64,000 nt of DNA from UBA2897 sp036733925 (GCA_036733925.1 DAIMZO010000005.1:1-64000), one strand, 5' to 3'. Counted from the first letter of the stretch, positions 15,892 to 24,999 are shown. Program-made: numbers and translations. Notes: generated by a model from the letters alone, not told the origin.

Positions 15892-18117
15892 TCAGAGCGT
15901 TTCGATGAATTTCTGCGGCTGGATGACGTGGGTCAGCCAGTCTTTGCCGTTCAGCAGGAAGTTGGCATTCAGGAACTGCTCGCCGCGCTGGAGGCCCGCC
16001 ATGAGGAATGCACCCTCGACTTTCTTGTAGTCTACGGCGAACAGCAGATAGCAGCTGGTATCAACATCGTACGGGAGCTTCAGGGACAGGCCCTTTTCCT
16101 CGGAGCCGAGATAGACGAACGGGATGCCCTCGCTCTTGAAGAATTCCTGCGCCTGCTCCGGCGTGACTTTCTTTTTCTTCTCTTCCTCAGAATAATGCTC
16201 CGCCAGCGGGTGGCGGTAGAGGTGCAGGAGCGCCGGCAGGAGTTCCTCTGTCGCGGCGAGCACGGGGTTGCGCGTCAGCGTCACGAGGAAAACCTTGCGC
16301 GCCTGCTCCATCCACGGCATGAGCGTCAGCTCGTAGATCTGCTCCATCGTCGTGCCGAAATGTTCGAGGAACTGGCCATTCCCCCACGGCGTCTGCAGGA
16401 ACGCGTCGAAAAACAGCGTATCGCGCGGGTCGTTCTCCTTCATCTCGAGCGAGTGGCCCATGAAATGATAGATGCCCTCCGTGACGACAGGCTCGCCGAA
16501 CTGCTTGTCCCAGTGCAAGAGGATGTTGTATTTCCACGAGAGCGGCGTGAGGTCTTTCGCGAAGTAGTAATTCAGGATATCCTGGTCGTAGAACTTGCTC
16601 TCGCCCGGGAACTGCGCGAGGAAGCGCAGCCCCGGCAGCAGGATGTCGCCGCGCTCGCGCAGGCGGTCGAGGTCCATGAGCAGCACGCCGGAGTTGAAGC
16701 AGTTCGCGAGCGTCACGCCCGCCTCGCCCATGCGCTCGTAGACGGCTTCCTTCGTCTTGCCGACGGACTTCGCGCGATAGTGGTTGAGCAGCGTCCGCTC
16801 GCGCACTGCCGCCATACCACAGGCATTGATCGGCTCCTGCCAGAGCTTCTTGATGTCCATGTGGACGATGGTGTCGGCATCGAGGTAGATGCAGCGCTTG
16901 ATGTCCGATGCGAGCACTTGCGGCGCGACGAGGCGGTAGAACATCGCCTCCGTATAGCGCGCGTCCTCCATCGCCTCGCGGAAAATCTCCTCCGCCTGGC
17001 GGAAGGTGTCCGCCGCGAGCTCGCGGACGTTGTAGAAGCGAATCCTCTGCCCGTGGTCGCGCACCATCTGCCGCAAGCGCTGCACACTCTCCTTCGTGAG
17101 TGCGCCGTCGTGGAAAATGTGGAGCATCACCGAGGCTTTCGTATGCGCGAGCAGCGAGCCGACCGAGGCACCGAGGAACTTCGCGTAGGTGCCTTTCTTG
17201 TCCTGGATGGCGTAGAGGACGTGGATGGTCTCCGCGTCTGCTGCCGGTACCTCCGCCTGCTCTGCCGTCTCTGCCGCGCGCTCCGGCGCCGCAAGCGGCG
17301 TCAGATGATACGTCTCCTCGGACGGCGCCTGTCGCTGCTGCGGCAGACAGAGGAGGTTCATCGAGACGATGGAGACCGCCTGCGTCGTCCCGTCCTCCCG
17401 CGTCCGCGTGATGCAGAACGCATCCTCGGGGTTGTGGAAATAGTTGTCCTTGCTGTACATCGGCGGCTGATGGCGGTAGACACGATAGCCGAGCGGCGCG
17501 AGCAAGCGCAGGACGTCTGCCTCTTCCTCCGCGTCATTCGCCTCGAGGTAGATGACGGGCCGAAGCGAGCGGATCGTCTGCCGTGCGCCCCGCAAGACCT
17601 CCACCTCCATCCCCTCGACGTCGATCTTGATGAAATCGCAGGTGGTGAGCTTCTGGTCGTCAATGGTCACAAGCGGCACTTCCTCGCCCTGTTCCTGCCC
17701 GAGCAGAGAAACGCCGCCCCAGTTGTGCATCTCCTCCGGCGCGAGCTCCGGCACGCGGAGCGTCCCCGCCTGACTGCCGACGCCCGCGCGGTACGTATAG
17801 ACATTCGCGAGGCTGTTGATCGCGACGTTGCCGCAGAGCAGCTGGTAGACGAGCCGCTGCGGCTCATACGCGTAGACCTCGCCGCCCGCACCGACAAGCC
17901 GCGCGAAATGCACCGTATGCGAGCCGATATTCGCGCCCGCCTCGACGACCGTATCGCCAGCATGGATCAGCGCATCGAAGAGCACGGCCTCGCCGCGCGA
18001 AAATTCGCCGTAGAGCTTGATGGACTTGCCGATGTAGGTGTCGAGCTGATTGTAGATCAGCTTGCCATAGCGGAAGTCCTGAACCAAATTAAAGGGCCAT
18101 GATGCATCTTTATTCAT
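15892..18117 (-). CDS. FkbM methyltransferase - GT8 glycosyltransferase fusion
   Basis: A 741-residue two-enzyme protein. Residues about 40-220 form an FkbM-type SAM-dependent O-methyltransferase: DTVVEAGANIGSHTVHFA (SAM loop) and FIKIDVEGMEVEVLRGA. A linker rich in Ala, Glu and Pro (255-295) leads to a family 8 glycosyltransferase at about 297-560, with YLDADT as the DxD metal site (413-416), NSGVLLMDL and a C-terminal GHSLEMKEN region. About 150 further residues are unassigned. There is no signal or membrane segment, so it is cytosolic. GGAGAAG lies before the ATG. It follows the flagellin gene in the same direction, past that gene's terminator, and flagellin is a plausible but unproven substrate. 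Confidence 0.85.
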   Translation of the reverse strand: MNKDASWPFNLVQDFRYGKLIYNQLDTYIGKSIKLYGEFSRGEAVLFDALIHAGDTVVEAGANIGSHTVHFARLVGAGGEVYAYEPQRLVYQLLCGNVAINSLANVYTYRAGVGSQAGTLRVPELAPEEMHNWGGVSLLGQEQGEEVPLVTIDDQKLTTCDFIKIDVEGMEVEVLRGARQTIRSLRPVIYLEANDAEEEADVLRLLAPLGYRVYRHQPPMYSKDNYFHNPEDAFCITRTREDGTTQAVSIVSMNLLCLPQQRQAPSEETYHLTPLAAPERAAETAEQAEVPAADAETIHVLYAIQDKKGTYAKFLGASVGSLLAHTKASVMLHIFHDGALTKESVQRLRQMVRDHGQRIRFYNVRELAADTFRQAEEIFREAMEDARYTEAMFYRLVAPQVLASDIKRCIYLDADTIVHMDIKKLWQEPINACGMAAVRERTLLNHYRAKSVGKTKEAVYERMGEAGVTLANCFNSGVLLMDLDRLRERGDILLPGLRFLAQFPGESKFYDQDILNYYFAKDLTPLSWKYNILLHWDKQFGEPVVTEGIYHFMGHSLEMKENDPRDTLFFDAFLQTPWGNGQFLEHFGTTMEQIYELTLMPWMEQARKVFLVTLTRNPVLAATEELLPALLHLYRHPLAEHYSEEEKKKKVTPEQAQEFFKSEGIPFVYLGSEEKGLSLKLPYDVDTSCYLLFAVDYKKVEGAFLMAGLQRGEQFLNANFLLNGKDWLTHVIQPQKFIETL

Positions 18118-18150
18118 ACTTCTTCTCCATAATTAATCATAAATGGAAAA

Positions 18151-18181
18151 GGAGGTGTAAGATATCAAGTCTTACACCTCC
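18151..18181 (-). terminator. Flagellin terminator
   Basis: Perfect 12-bp stem (18151-18162 with 18170-18181), 7-base loop, then TTTTCC on the minus strand. It lies between flagellin and the fusion enzyme gene, so the latter may depend on read-through. Confidence 0.85.
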
Positions 18182-18211
18182 TGAAATCACAATGGATATG
18201 ATTTTAAGGGA

Positions 18212-19942
18212 TTACTGGAGCAGGCTGAGAACGGAGCTGCTGCTCTGGTTCGCCTGAGCGAGCATGGACTGGGCGGCCTGCAGGAGAACGTTGTTCTTCG
18301 TGTATTCCGTCATTTCTTTTGCCATGTCTGCGTCTCGGATCGTGGACTCGGAGCTCTGGACGTTCTCGGATGCCGTCGTGAGGTTGCTGCTCGTGTAGGA
18401 GAGGCGGGACTCAACGGAGCCGATGGTCGTCTGCTGATCGAGTGCCTTCTGCAGCGCATTGTCGAGGACGTTGATGGCCGCGTTCGCCTTCGTCTGCGTA
18501 GAGATGTTGAGCTTCGTGCCGTCGCTGCCCTTCAGGCCGAGTGCCTCGGAGCGCATATCCGTCAGGCCAACCTTGATGCTCTGGTTGGCTTTCGTACCGA
18601 CCTGCAGCGTGATCGCGTTGTCATCGGACTTGTTCTGCGCACGGACCGTCTCATTGAAGTCATCGAGCGCCGCGTTCGCGGATTTCTTGACGTTGCCGTC
18701 GCTGTCCGTGATGCTGATATTGAGGCCGGAAATCTGGCCGTTGATGCCTGCTTTGTTTGCGAGCACCGTGACCGCATCCGTGCCGTCTGCCGTCTCGACC
18801 GTCTTTTTCGAAGCCGCAACGCCGACTGCAGAACCAGAGAGAAGGTGAACCGCACCATCCGTCTTGTTGTACGTGCTCTTCGCCGCCGTCGCCGAGGAAT
18901 CCGCCGTGGAGACCGCCTCGTCCATCTTCGTGCCGTTCGTCGCACCAAATTTCACAGCATCTGCATACTTGGTCGCGCCCTTGACAGAGGCGATATAGTC
19001 AGCCGCACTCATCTTGGAAGCATCGAACGTCTCGAGGGACGCATCGAATTTCGCCTCTGAACCCTTATTCACGTCACTACCGGCACTAGTATTGAATGCT
19101 TTGACTTTCGTCGCGAGCGTGGATGCTGCTACATTCATGCTGCTCGTATACGTGCTGTCCGCCGTCGAAACGTTCGTTACAGCCGTACTGACCGCCGTCG
19201 AGACATCGGTGCTGTCGATTGCCTTGCCCGTCTTTGCTGCCTGATACGCATCGTTGGAGGCATCGGCGAAAATCTTGCTGCCGCTGTCGATATCCTCTGC
19301 CGCCTGGAACACATCGTTCAGCGTATGCGTGCCGACCTGGAACACCGTCGAATAGGTCTTGCCGCCCTGGACGTACGAGACCGTGACCTTATCCGTCGAA
19401 GCAATGTTCAGCGCATCGCCGTTGCGGGCCGCGAGACTCGTCAGGGGATCCGCACCCGTCGTGCCCTTCTTCAGGCTCTGATTCGAGAGGGCCGTATACG
19501 TCGCATCGCCGACCGTGTTCTTCGAACCATCGACGAGGTATTTGCCGTTGTACGTGACGTTCGCGTTGTCATCGATCTGGTCGATGCTCTGGTTGAGCTC
19601 CTTCTGGATCGTCTGACGGTCTGCGTCCGTGTTCGTATCGTTGGCTGCATTGATGGCTTTCTCTTTGAGGGTCTTCAGGATGTCGACCGTCGAGGAGACA
19701 GCGCCCTCCGTGACCTTCATCATGCTCGTGCCGTTCTGCGTGTTCTGGTTCGACTGGTCGAGGCCGCGGATCTGGACGCGCATGCGCTCGGAGATTGCAT
19801 ACCCGGAAGCGTCATCGGCTGCCGAGTTGATCTTCATGCCCGAGGAGACCTTCTGCAGGCTCTTTGCGAGCGCGGACGAGTTCTTGTTCAGCGTATTCAG
19901 CGTGCTGATTGCCGACATGTTGTTCTTTACAACCATAGCCAT
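18212..19942 (-). CDS. fliC: Flagellin with a large Ser/Thr/Ala-rich central domain
   Basis: A 576-residue filament protein. The N-terminal D0/D1 region is standard (NNMSAISTLNTLNKNSSALAK, LQKVSSGMKINSAADDASGY, then RMRVQIRGLDQSNQN). The C-terminal D1/D0 region has SRLSYTSSNLTTASENVQSS, MAKEMTEYTKNNVLLQAA and ends SSSVLSLLQ. Between about 180 and 450 lies a low-complexity domain of Ala, Ser, Thr, Asp and Lys without cysteine, the surface-exposed variable part. The ATG at 19942 is fixed by AAGGAGGA about 8 bases before it; the longer frame adds unrelated residues. The promoter is sigma-28-type, and a strong terminator follows. No other flagellar gene is in the window. Confidence 0.96.
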   Translation of the reverse strand: MAMVVKNNMSAISTLNTLNKNSSALAKSLQKVSSGMKINSAADDASGYAISERMRVQIRGLDQSNQNTQNGTSMMKVTEGAVSSTVDILKTLKEKAINAANDTNTDADRQTIQKELNQSIDQIDDNANVTYNGKYLVDGSKNTVGDATYTALSNQSLKKGTTGADPLTSLAARNGDALNIASTDKVTVSYVQGGKTYSTVFQVGTHTLNDVFQAAEDIDSGSKIFADASNDAYQAAKTGKAIDSTDVSTAVSTAVTNVSTADSTYTSSMNVAASTLATKVKAFNTSAGSDVNKGSEAKFDASLETFDASKMSAADYIASVKGATKYADAVKFGATNGTKMDEAVSTADSSATAAKSTYNKTDGAVHLLSGSAVGVAASKKTVETADGTDAVTVLANKAGINGQISGLNISITDSDGNVKKSANAALDDFNETVRAQNKSDDNAITLQVGTKANQSIKVGLTDMRSEALGLKGSDGTKLNISTQTKANAAINVLDNALQKALDQQTTIGSVESRLSYTSSNLTTASENVQSSESTIRDADMAKEMTEYTKNNVLLQAAQSMLAQANQSSSSVLSLLQ

Positions 19943-20087
19943 GATAAAATTCCTCCTTGAGAACTGGGCTTTTCTGCCCATTCCATTCTTATGCGGACAT
20001 CCATGCCCGCCCTTTCGGCTGAGACCGGCTCTCGGAAACGGCTGCATGCGGACCGTTCCGGATGCCTCTCCCTGCCTTACACTTTAT

Positions 20088-20114
20088 ATATCGGCCTGTT
20101 TTGGCAAAAATTAA
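20088..20114 (-). promoter_or_regulatory. Sigma-28 (FliA/SigD) type promoter for flagellin
   Basis: Minus-strand TTAA (20111-20114), exactly 15 bases, then GCCGATAT (20088-20095). The flagellar sigma consensus is TAAA-N15-GCCGATAA. It leaves an untranslated leader of about 140 bases. Confidence 0.8.
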
Positions 20115-20256
20115 GTCATAAATTGCTATTTTGAAAAATATTTTTGCAGATTTCTGCAATATCCCCTATCTAATTTTGTGTTTTGGAAAATAAAGCACTT
20201 TCCCGTCTTTTGTATTTTATAATGATAGCAAACACCAATGAAGGGGAGGTGCTGCT

Positions 20257-20637
20257 ATGGACGATGAAACGGCGATCGGTCAGCGCATCTATGATCTGCG
20301 CGTCGAACGCGATGTCCAGCAGGGCGAGCTCGCCGCGGCCGTGCAACTCCATCAGAGCGTCCTGAACCGCATCGAGAAGGGCACGCGGCCCGCGCGCGAC
20401 CGCGAGATCCGCGATATCGCGCTGTTCTTCCATGTCTCGGCGGATGACCTGCTCGATCTGCCGCCGCAGCCGTCTGGCGAGATGCACCTCTCGCCGCTCG
20501 AGCGGCACCTCGTCGAGAAGTTCCGCTATCTCGACGCACGCGGACAAGCCATGGTGCGGCACACGATCGAAAATGAATACGATTTCCTGCTTGATGAGCG
20601 GGAGGAAAAAGAACGCATGAAAAAAAAGGACGCATGA
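20257..20637 (+). CDS. XRE-family helix-turn-helix regulator
   Basis: A 126-residue protein. Residues about 6-62 form a Cro/C1-type DNA-binding domain (IGQRIYDLRVERDVQQGELA, then VLNRIEKGTRPARDREI). The rest is charged and helical and ends in a Lys/Glu tail (EEKERMKKKDA). GGGGAGG precedes the ATG by about 7 bases, and TATAAT lies 36 bases before the start. Small regulators of this form resemble SinR-like or phage-repressor-like proteins. It is divergent from flagellin, so an effect on motility is possible, though nothing in the sequence proves it. Its stop codon lies inside the terminator hairpin. Confidence 0.85.
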   Translation: MDDETAIGQRIYDLRVERDVQQGELAAAVQLHQSVLNRIEKGTRPARDREIRDIALFFHVSADDLLDLPPQPSGEMHLSPLERHLVEKFRYLDARGQAMVRHTIENEYDFLLDEREEKERMKKKDA

Positions 20638-20655
20638 GTGAAGGGCGTCCTTTTT
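20623..20655. terminator. Bidirectional terminator between XRE gene and rng
   Basis: An 11-bp stem (20623-20633 with 20645-20655) with an A-run on one side and a T-run on the other. It overlaps the last codons of the XRE gene and serves the convergent rng too. Confidence 0.85.
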
Positions 20656-20692
20656 CTGACGGAAACGTAATATGGATGGATAAGTGGCGGAG

Positions 20693-22141
20693 CTAGCTCT
20701 GCTGGAGGATCGTGTAGTTCTCGGGGTGCATGCCGGGGACGGTCGTGACCTTGATGTCGGTGCCGAACTCGGCGGCGAGGTTCATCATGAGCTGGTTCTG
20801 CCGGAGCTCCTCGGCGACGGACTCGTGCACCTCGACCTCGTATCCGTCCGCAGCATGGGATTTCCTCTCCATGCGGCGGATGTCGCGGCTGATGCGGATG
20901 GACACGGTCTCCGGCGACTCGACGCGGCCGAGGCCGTGGCAGACCGGGCAGTCCGCGTAGACGATGCTGTCGAGGTTCTCGCGGGTCTTCTTGCGCGTGA
21001 TCTCGACGAGCCCGAGCCGCGTGATATCGACGACACTGGTCTTCGTGCGGTCGAGATGCGCAAGGTGGCGGAGCTTCGCGAGCAGCTCCTCTTTCTGCGC
21101 CTCGCGCTCCATGTCGATGAAGTCGATGAGGATCATGCCGCCGATGTCGCGCAGGCGGATCTGCTTCATGACCTCGTCCGCGGCCTCGAGGTTCGTACGG
21201 TACGCGGTCTCCGCGAGGTTGTCGCGGCCGACATATTTGCCCGTGTTGACGTCGATGGCCGTCAGCGCCTCGGTCTTGTCGATGACGAGGAAGCCGCCGC
21301 TCGCGAGCTCGACGCGGCGCGCGCCGAGGCTCTCGATCTCCTTCTCGATGCCGTACTCGACAAAGAGCGGCGTCCTCTCCTCGTAGCATTCCACGCAATC
21401 CGCTGCCGATGGCAGGAGGGTCTGCGCAAGCTCCTTGACGCGCGAGAAGGCCTGCCGCCCCTCGACAGCAATCCGGTCGACCGTATCATCGAGGTGGTCG
21501 CGGATCACGCGGACGAGCAGATCCGCGTCGCGGTAGAGGAGCGTCGCCCCGCGGCTCTTCAGCGCGAAGCGCGCGAGGATCCCCTGCCAGATTTTCGCGA
21601 GGTAATCCATCTCCTTTGCGAGCTCGTCCTCTGGGAGCCCCTCAGACGCCGTGCGCAGGATCAGGCCCATGCCCTCTGGCACATGCCGCTCCGCGATGGC
21701 CTGCAGCCGCGCGCGCTCCGCCTCGTCCTCGATGCGCCGTGAGATGCCGATATAGGCCGCGGTCGGCAGCAGCACGATGTTGCGCCCCGGGATTGTGATA
21801 TGCGTCGTCGCGCGCGGGCCCTTCGTGCCGACCGCGTCCTTCGTGATCTGCACGGGCAGGTACTCGCCGATATGCACCTTCGTCTTCTGCTTCTGCGGCA
21901 GCACGTGCTGGACGTCCTGCGGCATGCCGTCGCCGACGTACAGGAACGCGTTCTTCTCCATGCCGATATCGACGAACGCGGCCTGCATGCCCTTCAGGAC
22001 GTTCTGTACCTGTCCCTTGTAGATGTTGCCGACGAGATGGGAGTGCGAACTCCGCTCCATCTCGACCGCCTGCAATTGACCGTCCGTGACGATGGCCACG
22101 CGCGTCTCCTCCGGCTGCGCGCTGATATAGATCTGCTTCAA
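20693..22141 (-). CDS. rng: Ribonuclease G/E-family endoribonuclease
   Basis: A 482-residue RNase of the E/G family, which cuts single-stranded AU-rich RNA and matures rRNA and mRNA. The N-terminal S1 domain is at about residues 35-125 (VGNIYKGQVQNVLKGMQAAF, then FLYVGDG). The catalytic DNase I-like part has GGMILIDFIDMEREAQKEEL and VVDITRLGLVEITRKKTREN, with the two metal-binding Asp, and the zinc-link CPVCHGLGRV. The long C-terminal scaffold of RNase E is absent, so it is RNase G-like. It follows the radical SAM gene, an order common in Clostridia where rplU-rpmA comes next; here that block is elsewhere. Confidence 0.95.
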   Translation of the reverse strand: MKQIYISAQPEETRVAIVTDGQLQAVEMERSSHSHLVGNIYKGQVQNVLKGMQAAFVDIGMEKNAFLYVGDGMPQDVQHVLPQKQKTKVHIGEYLPVQITKDAVGTKGPRATTHITIPGRNIVLLPTAAYIGISRRIEDEAERARLQAIAERHVPEGMGLILRTASEGLPEDELAKEMDYLAKIWQGILARFALKSRGATLLYRDADLLVRVIRDHLDDTVDRIAVEGRQAFSRVKELAQTLLPSAADCVECYEERTPLFVEYGIEKEIESLGARRVELASGGFLVIDKTEALTAIDVNTGKYVGRDNLAETAYRTNLEAADEVMKQIRLRDIGGMILIDFIDMEREAQKEELLAKLRHLAHLDRTKTSVVDITRLGLVEITRKKTRENLDSIVYADCPVCHGLGRVESPETVSIRISRDIRRMERKSHAADGYEVEVHESVAEELRQNQLMMNLAAEFGTDIKVTTVPGMHPENYTILQQS

Positions 22142-22177
22142 CGGGCTCTCTCCCCCTTTCTTCCTGGTTGCTTGACG

Positions 22178-24808
22178 TTACTCGACGAGGTCCAGCAGCG
22201 TGCGGCCCTGCCCATACAGGCCCGTGCGCGTGATCATCGCCTGCGCGGGGCGCACGGCAAGCCCGAACTGCTCGGTCATCGCCGTCAGCACCTCGAGCGG
22301 CTTCACAGAGCCGGCCTGCGTGATGCGGATATCCATCGTCAGGCGGAGCGCGCCGTCCCCGGCCTCGACCGTGACCGGCGCGAGCATGTACTGCTTCGTC
22401 TCGATCTCACGTTTCTTCTTCGGCGTCACGCGCTCGTAGTGCACCTCATGCGCCGCGTTGTAGGCCGCGACGGCCTTTTCCGCGGCCGCGGCGTCCCCCG
22501 TGTACGGCACGGCGAGCCGGTAGCGGGCCTCGTCGGTCTCCGCCATCAGCGCCTTGTGCTTCGTGCGCACCTCCTTGAGCCGCAGGAGCCTCACCCCCGG
22601 CGGCAGCTGCGCCGAGAGCCGGTCAAAGACCTCTGGCTGCGCGACGGGCTTCGTCAGCTCGAAATCCATGTACTCGGCCTCGCTCGCGACGCCGAGCGAC
22701 AGAGCCGATGCGAACGCGACCTTCATGTGCGGGTTGAAGCCCTCCGAATACGCCATCGGCAGCTTTGCGCGGTCGAATGCGCGGATGAAGAGGTTCGCGT
22801 AGTCGAGATGCGAGACATAGCGCAGATCGTCGCCTTTCGTAATCTCCGCACGGTACTTGTAGAGCGTACGCGGCTTGCCCGGCCCCTTCGGGTTGCGGCG
22901 TGCGGAGGACGATTCCTGCTCCTCGCCGACGAAGCGCGTTTCCTGCTCCTCCGGCGCCTTCGCCTTCAGATGGTCGATGACGTGCACCTTGAGGTTCGGG
23001 CAGATGCCGCAGGCCGAGCAGCGGCCGCGGCGGCAGTCCTCCGTGAACGCGCCCTGCATGGCCTTTTTCCACTCGCGGAGCAGGAACTCTTTGTTGACGC
23101 CCGGCGATGTGATCTCCCATGGCAGGGGCTCATTGAAGTCGCGCGTGCGCCGGCTGTAGCAGCCCATGTCGATGCCGCATTTCTGGAACGCCTCATGCCA
23201 TCTGTCATTCTGGAACAGGTCGCTCCAGCCATCGAATTTGCAGCCGTCCCGATAGGCCTGCTCGAGCACCGGAGCGAGGCGGCGGTCGCCGCGCGCGAAC
23301 ACGCCCTCGATGACCGACAGCCGCGCGTCGTGGTAGTGGAACGTGATGGCGCGATCCGTGATATGCTCTTTCAGCACGTGCTGGCGGCGCTCGAACTCCT
23401 CGATCGGCAGCTGGCCAAACCACTGGAACGGCGTGTACGGCTTCGGCACGAAGCACGCGACCGAGATTGTGACCTTGACACCGCGCTTGCCGCGGATCTC
23501 CGTGTAGAGGTCGACGACCTTCTTCGCGAGCTGTGCGATGCCGATGACGTCGTCGTCGGTCTCGGTCGGCAGGCCCATCATGAAGTAGAGCTTGACCTGC
23601 TTCCAACCCTTGCGGAACGCCGCCGCGCAGGCCGTCATGAGGTCTTCCTCCGTCACGCCCTTGTTGATGACGTCGCGCAGGCGCTGCGTGCCGGCCTCCG
23701 GCGCAAAGGTCAGGCCGGACTTCCGCATCTTTGAGAGCTTGTCCGCGAGTGCAATCGAGAAGCTGTCGATGCGCAGGGACGGCAGGGACACGCTGACCTT
23801 CTCATCCTTGAAGTCGTGCACGAGGTCATCGACGAGCTCGCCGAGGTAGGAGTAGTCCGCCGAGGAAAGCGAGGTCAGGCTCATCTCGTTGTAGCCCGAG
23901 CAGTCGACGAGGCCGCGCGCCATGCCGCGCAGGTTCTTCTCCGAGCGCTCGCGCACCGGACGGTAGCAGATGCCCGCCTGGCAGAAACGGCACCCGCGGC
24001 TGCAGCCGCGGAACAGCTCGAGCATGATGCGGTTGTGCACGATGTCCATGTACGGGACGACCGGATGCTGCACGCCCGCCGACTGATCCATGTCCTTTAT
24101 GACGCGCTTGTAGATTGGCATGCGCGCCGCAGGGTCGAGAGGCTTCATCGCCGCGAAGTCGCCGGTCTCCGTGTATACGGGCTCGTAGAACGACGGCACG
24201 TAGATGCCGTCGACGGCGAGCAGGCGGCGCAGGAACTCCCGGCGGCCGCCCGGCCTGCCCTCGGCCTTCCACGCCTTGAATACGTCGGAAACCTCGAGGA
24301 TGACCTCCTCGCCCTCGCCGACGATGAAGAAGTCGAAGAAATCCGCGACCGGCTCGACGTTGAACACGCACGGCCCACCGCCGACGACGAACGGCATATC
24401 CTCGCTGCGGTCCGCCGCGCGGAACGGAATGCCCGCGAGGTCGAGCATGTAGAGCACGTTCGAGTAGATCATCTCGTACTGCAGGGAAAAGCCGAGGAAA
24501 TCAAAGGAGGCGATCTCGCGCTTTGTCTCGAGCGAGAACAGCGGGATTTCGCGCGCGCGCATCTCGGCCTCCATATCGGTCCACGGCGCATAGACGCGCT
24601 CCGCCGCGATGTCTGCGCGCGCGTTCAGCACCTCGTAGAGGATGGCGAGCCCGAGGTTGCTCATGCCGACCTCGTAGACGTCCGGCAGGGCGAGCGCCCA
24701 GGTGCACGCCATCTTGCTGGCGTCCTTCACGACGGCGTTCCATTCGCCGCCCGTATAGCGCGACGGTTTCAGCACGGACTGCAGGATTTCTGGGTCGAGC
24801 GTTACCAT
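22178..24808 (-). CDS. Radical SAM protein (TIGR03960) fused to a DUF2344 domain (TIGR03936)
   Basis: An 876-residue fusion. The N-terminal 250 residues form a B12-binding-like region (LPDVYEVGMSNLGLAILYEV, VVGGGPCVFNVEP). The radical SAM core follows with FRGCSRGCRFCQAG, whose three cysteines bind the 4Fe-4S cluster. Around 620-640 is a Cys-rich segment (CRRGRCSACGICPN). From about 690 the DUF2344 domain begins (YRAEITKGDDLRYVSHLDYA, then GFNPHMKVAFASALSLG). The two halves are separate neighbouring genes in some Clostridia. Substrate unknown; linkage with rng suggests RNA-related work. The ATG at 24808 was chosen because the longer frame is translated from the repeat element upstream; GGAGG is 12 bases away, rather far. 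Confidence 0.9.
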   Translation of the reverse strand: MVTLDPEILQSVLKPSRYTGGEWNAVVKDASKMACTWALALPDVYEVGMSNLGLAILYEVLNARADIAAERVYAPWTDMEAEMRAREIPLFSLETKREIASFDFLGFSLQYEMIYSNVLYMLDLAGIPFRAADRSEDMPFVVGGGPCVFNVEPVADFFDFFIVGEGEEVILEVSDVFKAWKAEGRPGGRREFLRRLLAVDGIYVPSFYEPVYTETGDFAAMKPLDPAARMPIYKRVIKDMDQSAGVQHPVVPYMDIVHNRIMLELFRGCSRGCRFCQAGICYRPVRERSEKNLRGMARGLVDCSGYNEMSLTSLSSADYSYLGELVDDLVHDFKDEKVSVSLPSLRIDSFSIALADKLSKMRKSGLTFAPEAGTQRLRDVINKGVTEEDLMTACAAAFRKGWKQVKLYFMMGLPTETDDDVIGIAQLAKKVVDLYTEIRGKRGVKVTISVACFVPKPYTPFQWFGQLPIEEFERRQHVLKEHITDRAITFHYHDARLSVIEGVFARGDRRLAPVLEQAYRDGCKFDGWSDLFQNDRWHEAFQKCGIDMGCYSRRTRDFNEPLPWEITSPGVNKEFLLREWKKAMQGAFTEDCRRGRCSACGICPNLKVHVIDHLKAKAPEEQETRFVGEEQESSSARRNPKGPGKPRTLYKYRAEITKGDDLRYVSHLDYANLFIRAFDRAKLPMAYSEGFNPHMKVAFASALSLGVASEAEYMDFELTKPVAQPEVFDRLSAQLPPGVRLLRLKEVRTKHKALMAETDEARYRLAVPYTGDAAAAEKAVAAYNAAHEVHYERVTPKKKREIETKQYMLAPVTVEAGDGALRLTMDIRITQAGSVKPLEVLTAMTEQFGLAVRPAQAMITRTGLYGQGRTLLDLVE

Positions 24809-24846
24809 GGTGTTTTCGTTCCTCCAAAAGTTCGTATCATACAAGA

Positions 24847-24998
24847 TAAGCCTTCCCCCGAGGGGAAGGTGGCTGCCCGAAGGGCAGACGGATGAGGTGT
24901 CGGCGAAACCTTGAAGAACCTCTCTATGTGCTTCCACACTTGTGGTAACACCTCATCCACCGCTTACGCGGTCCCCCTTCCCCTTGGGGGAAGGCTAT
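24847..24998. repeat. 150-bp imperfect inverted-repeat element
   Basis: A non-coding palindromic element between rodA and the radical SAM gene. The outer arms are GCCTTCCCC-N3-GGGGAAGG hairpins (24850-24869 and 24976-24994) that are reverse complements of each other. Inner arms GGATGAGGTGT (24890-24900) and its complement (24947-24958) extend the symmetry. Internal mini-hairpins (GCCCGAAGGGC, CCGCTTACGCGG) lie between. No reading frame. It looks like a small MITE-like or REP-type dispersed repeat. Shorter relatives of its outer hairpin occur at 34150 and 56111. Confidence 0.75.
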
Positions 24999-24999
24999 A

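Noticed and set aside
15928..18102. 724-residue plus-strand open frame opposite the FkbM-GT8 gene
   Set aside because: Mirror of a well-supported gene, no domain and no ribosome site.
24809..24937. N-terminal extension of the radical SAM protein
   Set aside because: It is translated from the inverted-repeat element (HLPLGGR-type peptide), so the ATG at 24808 is preferred.
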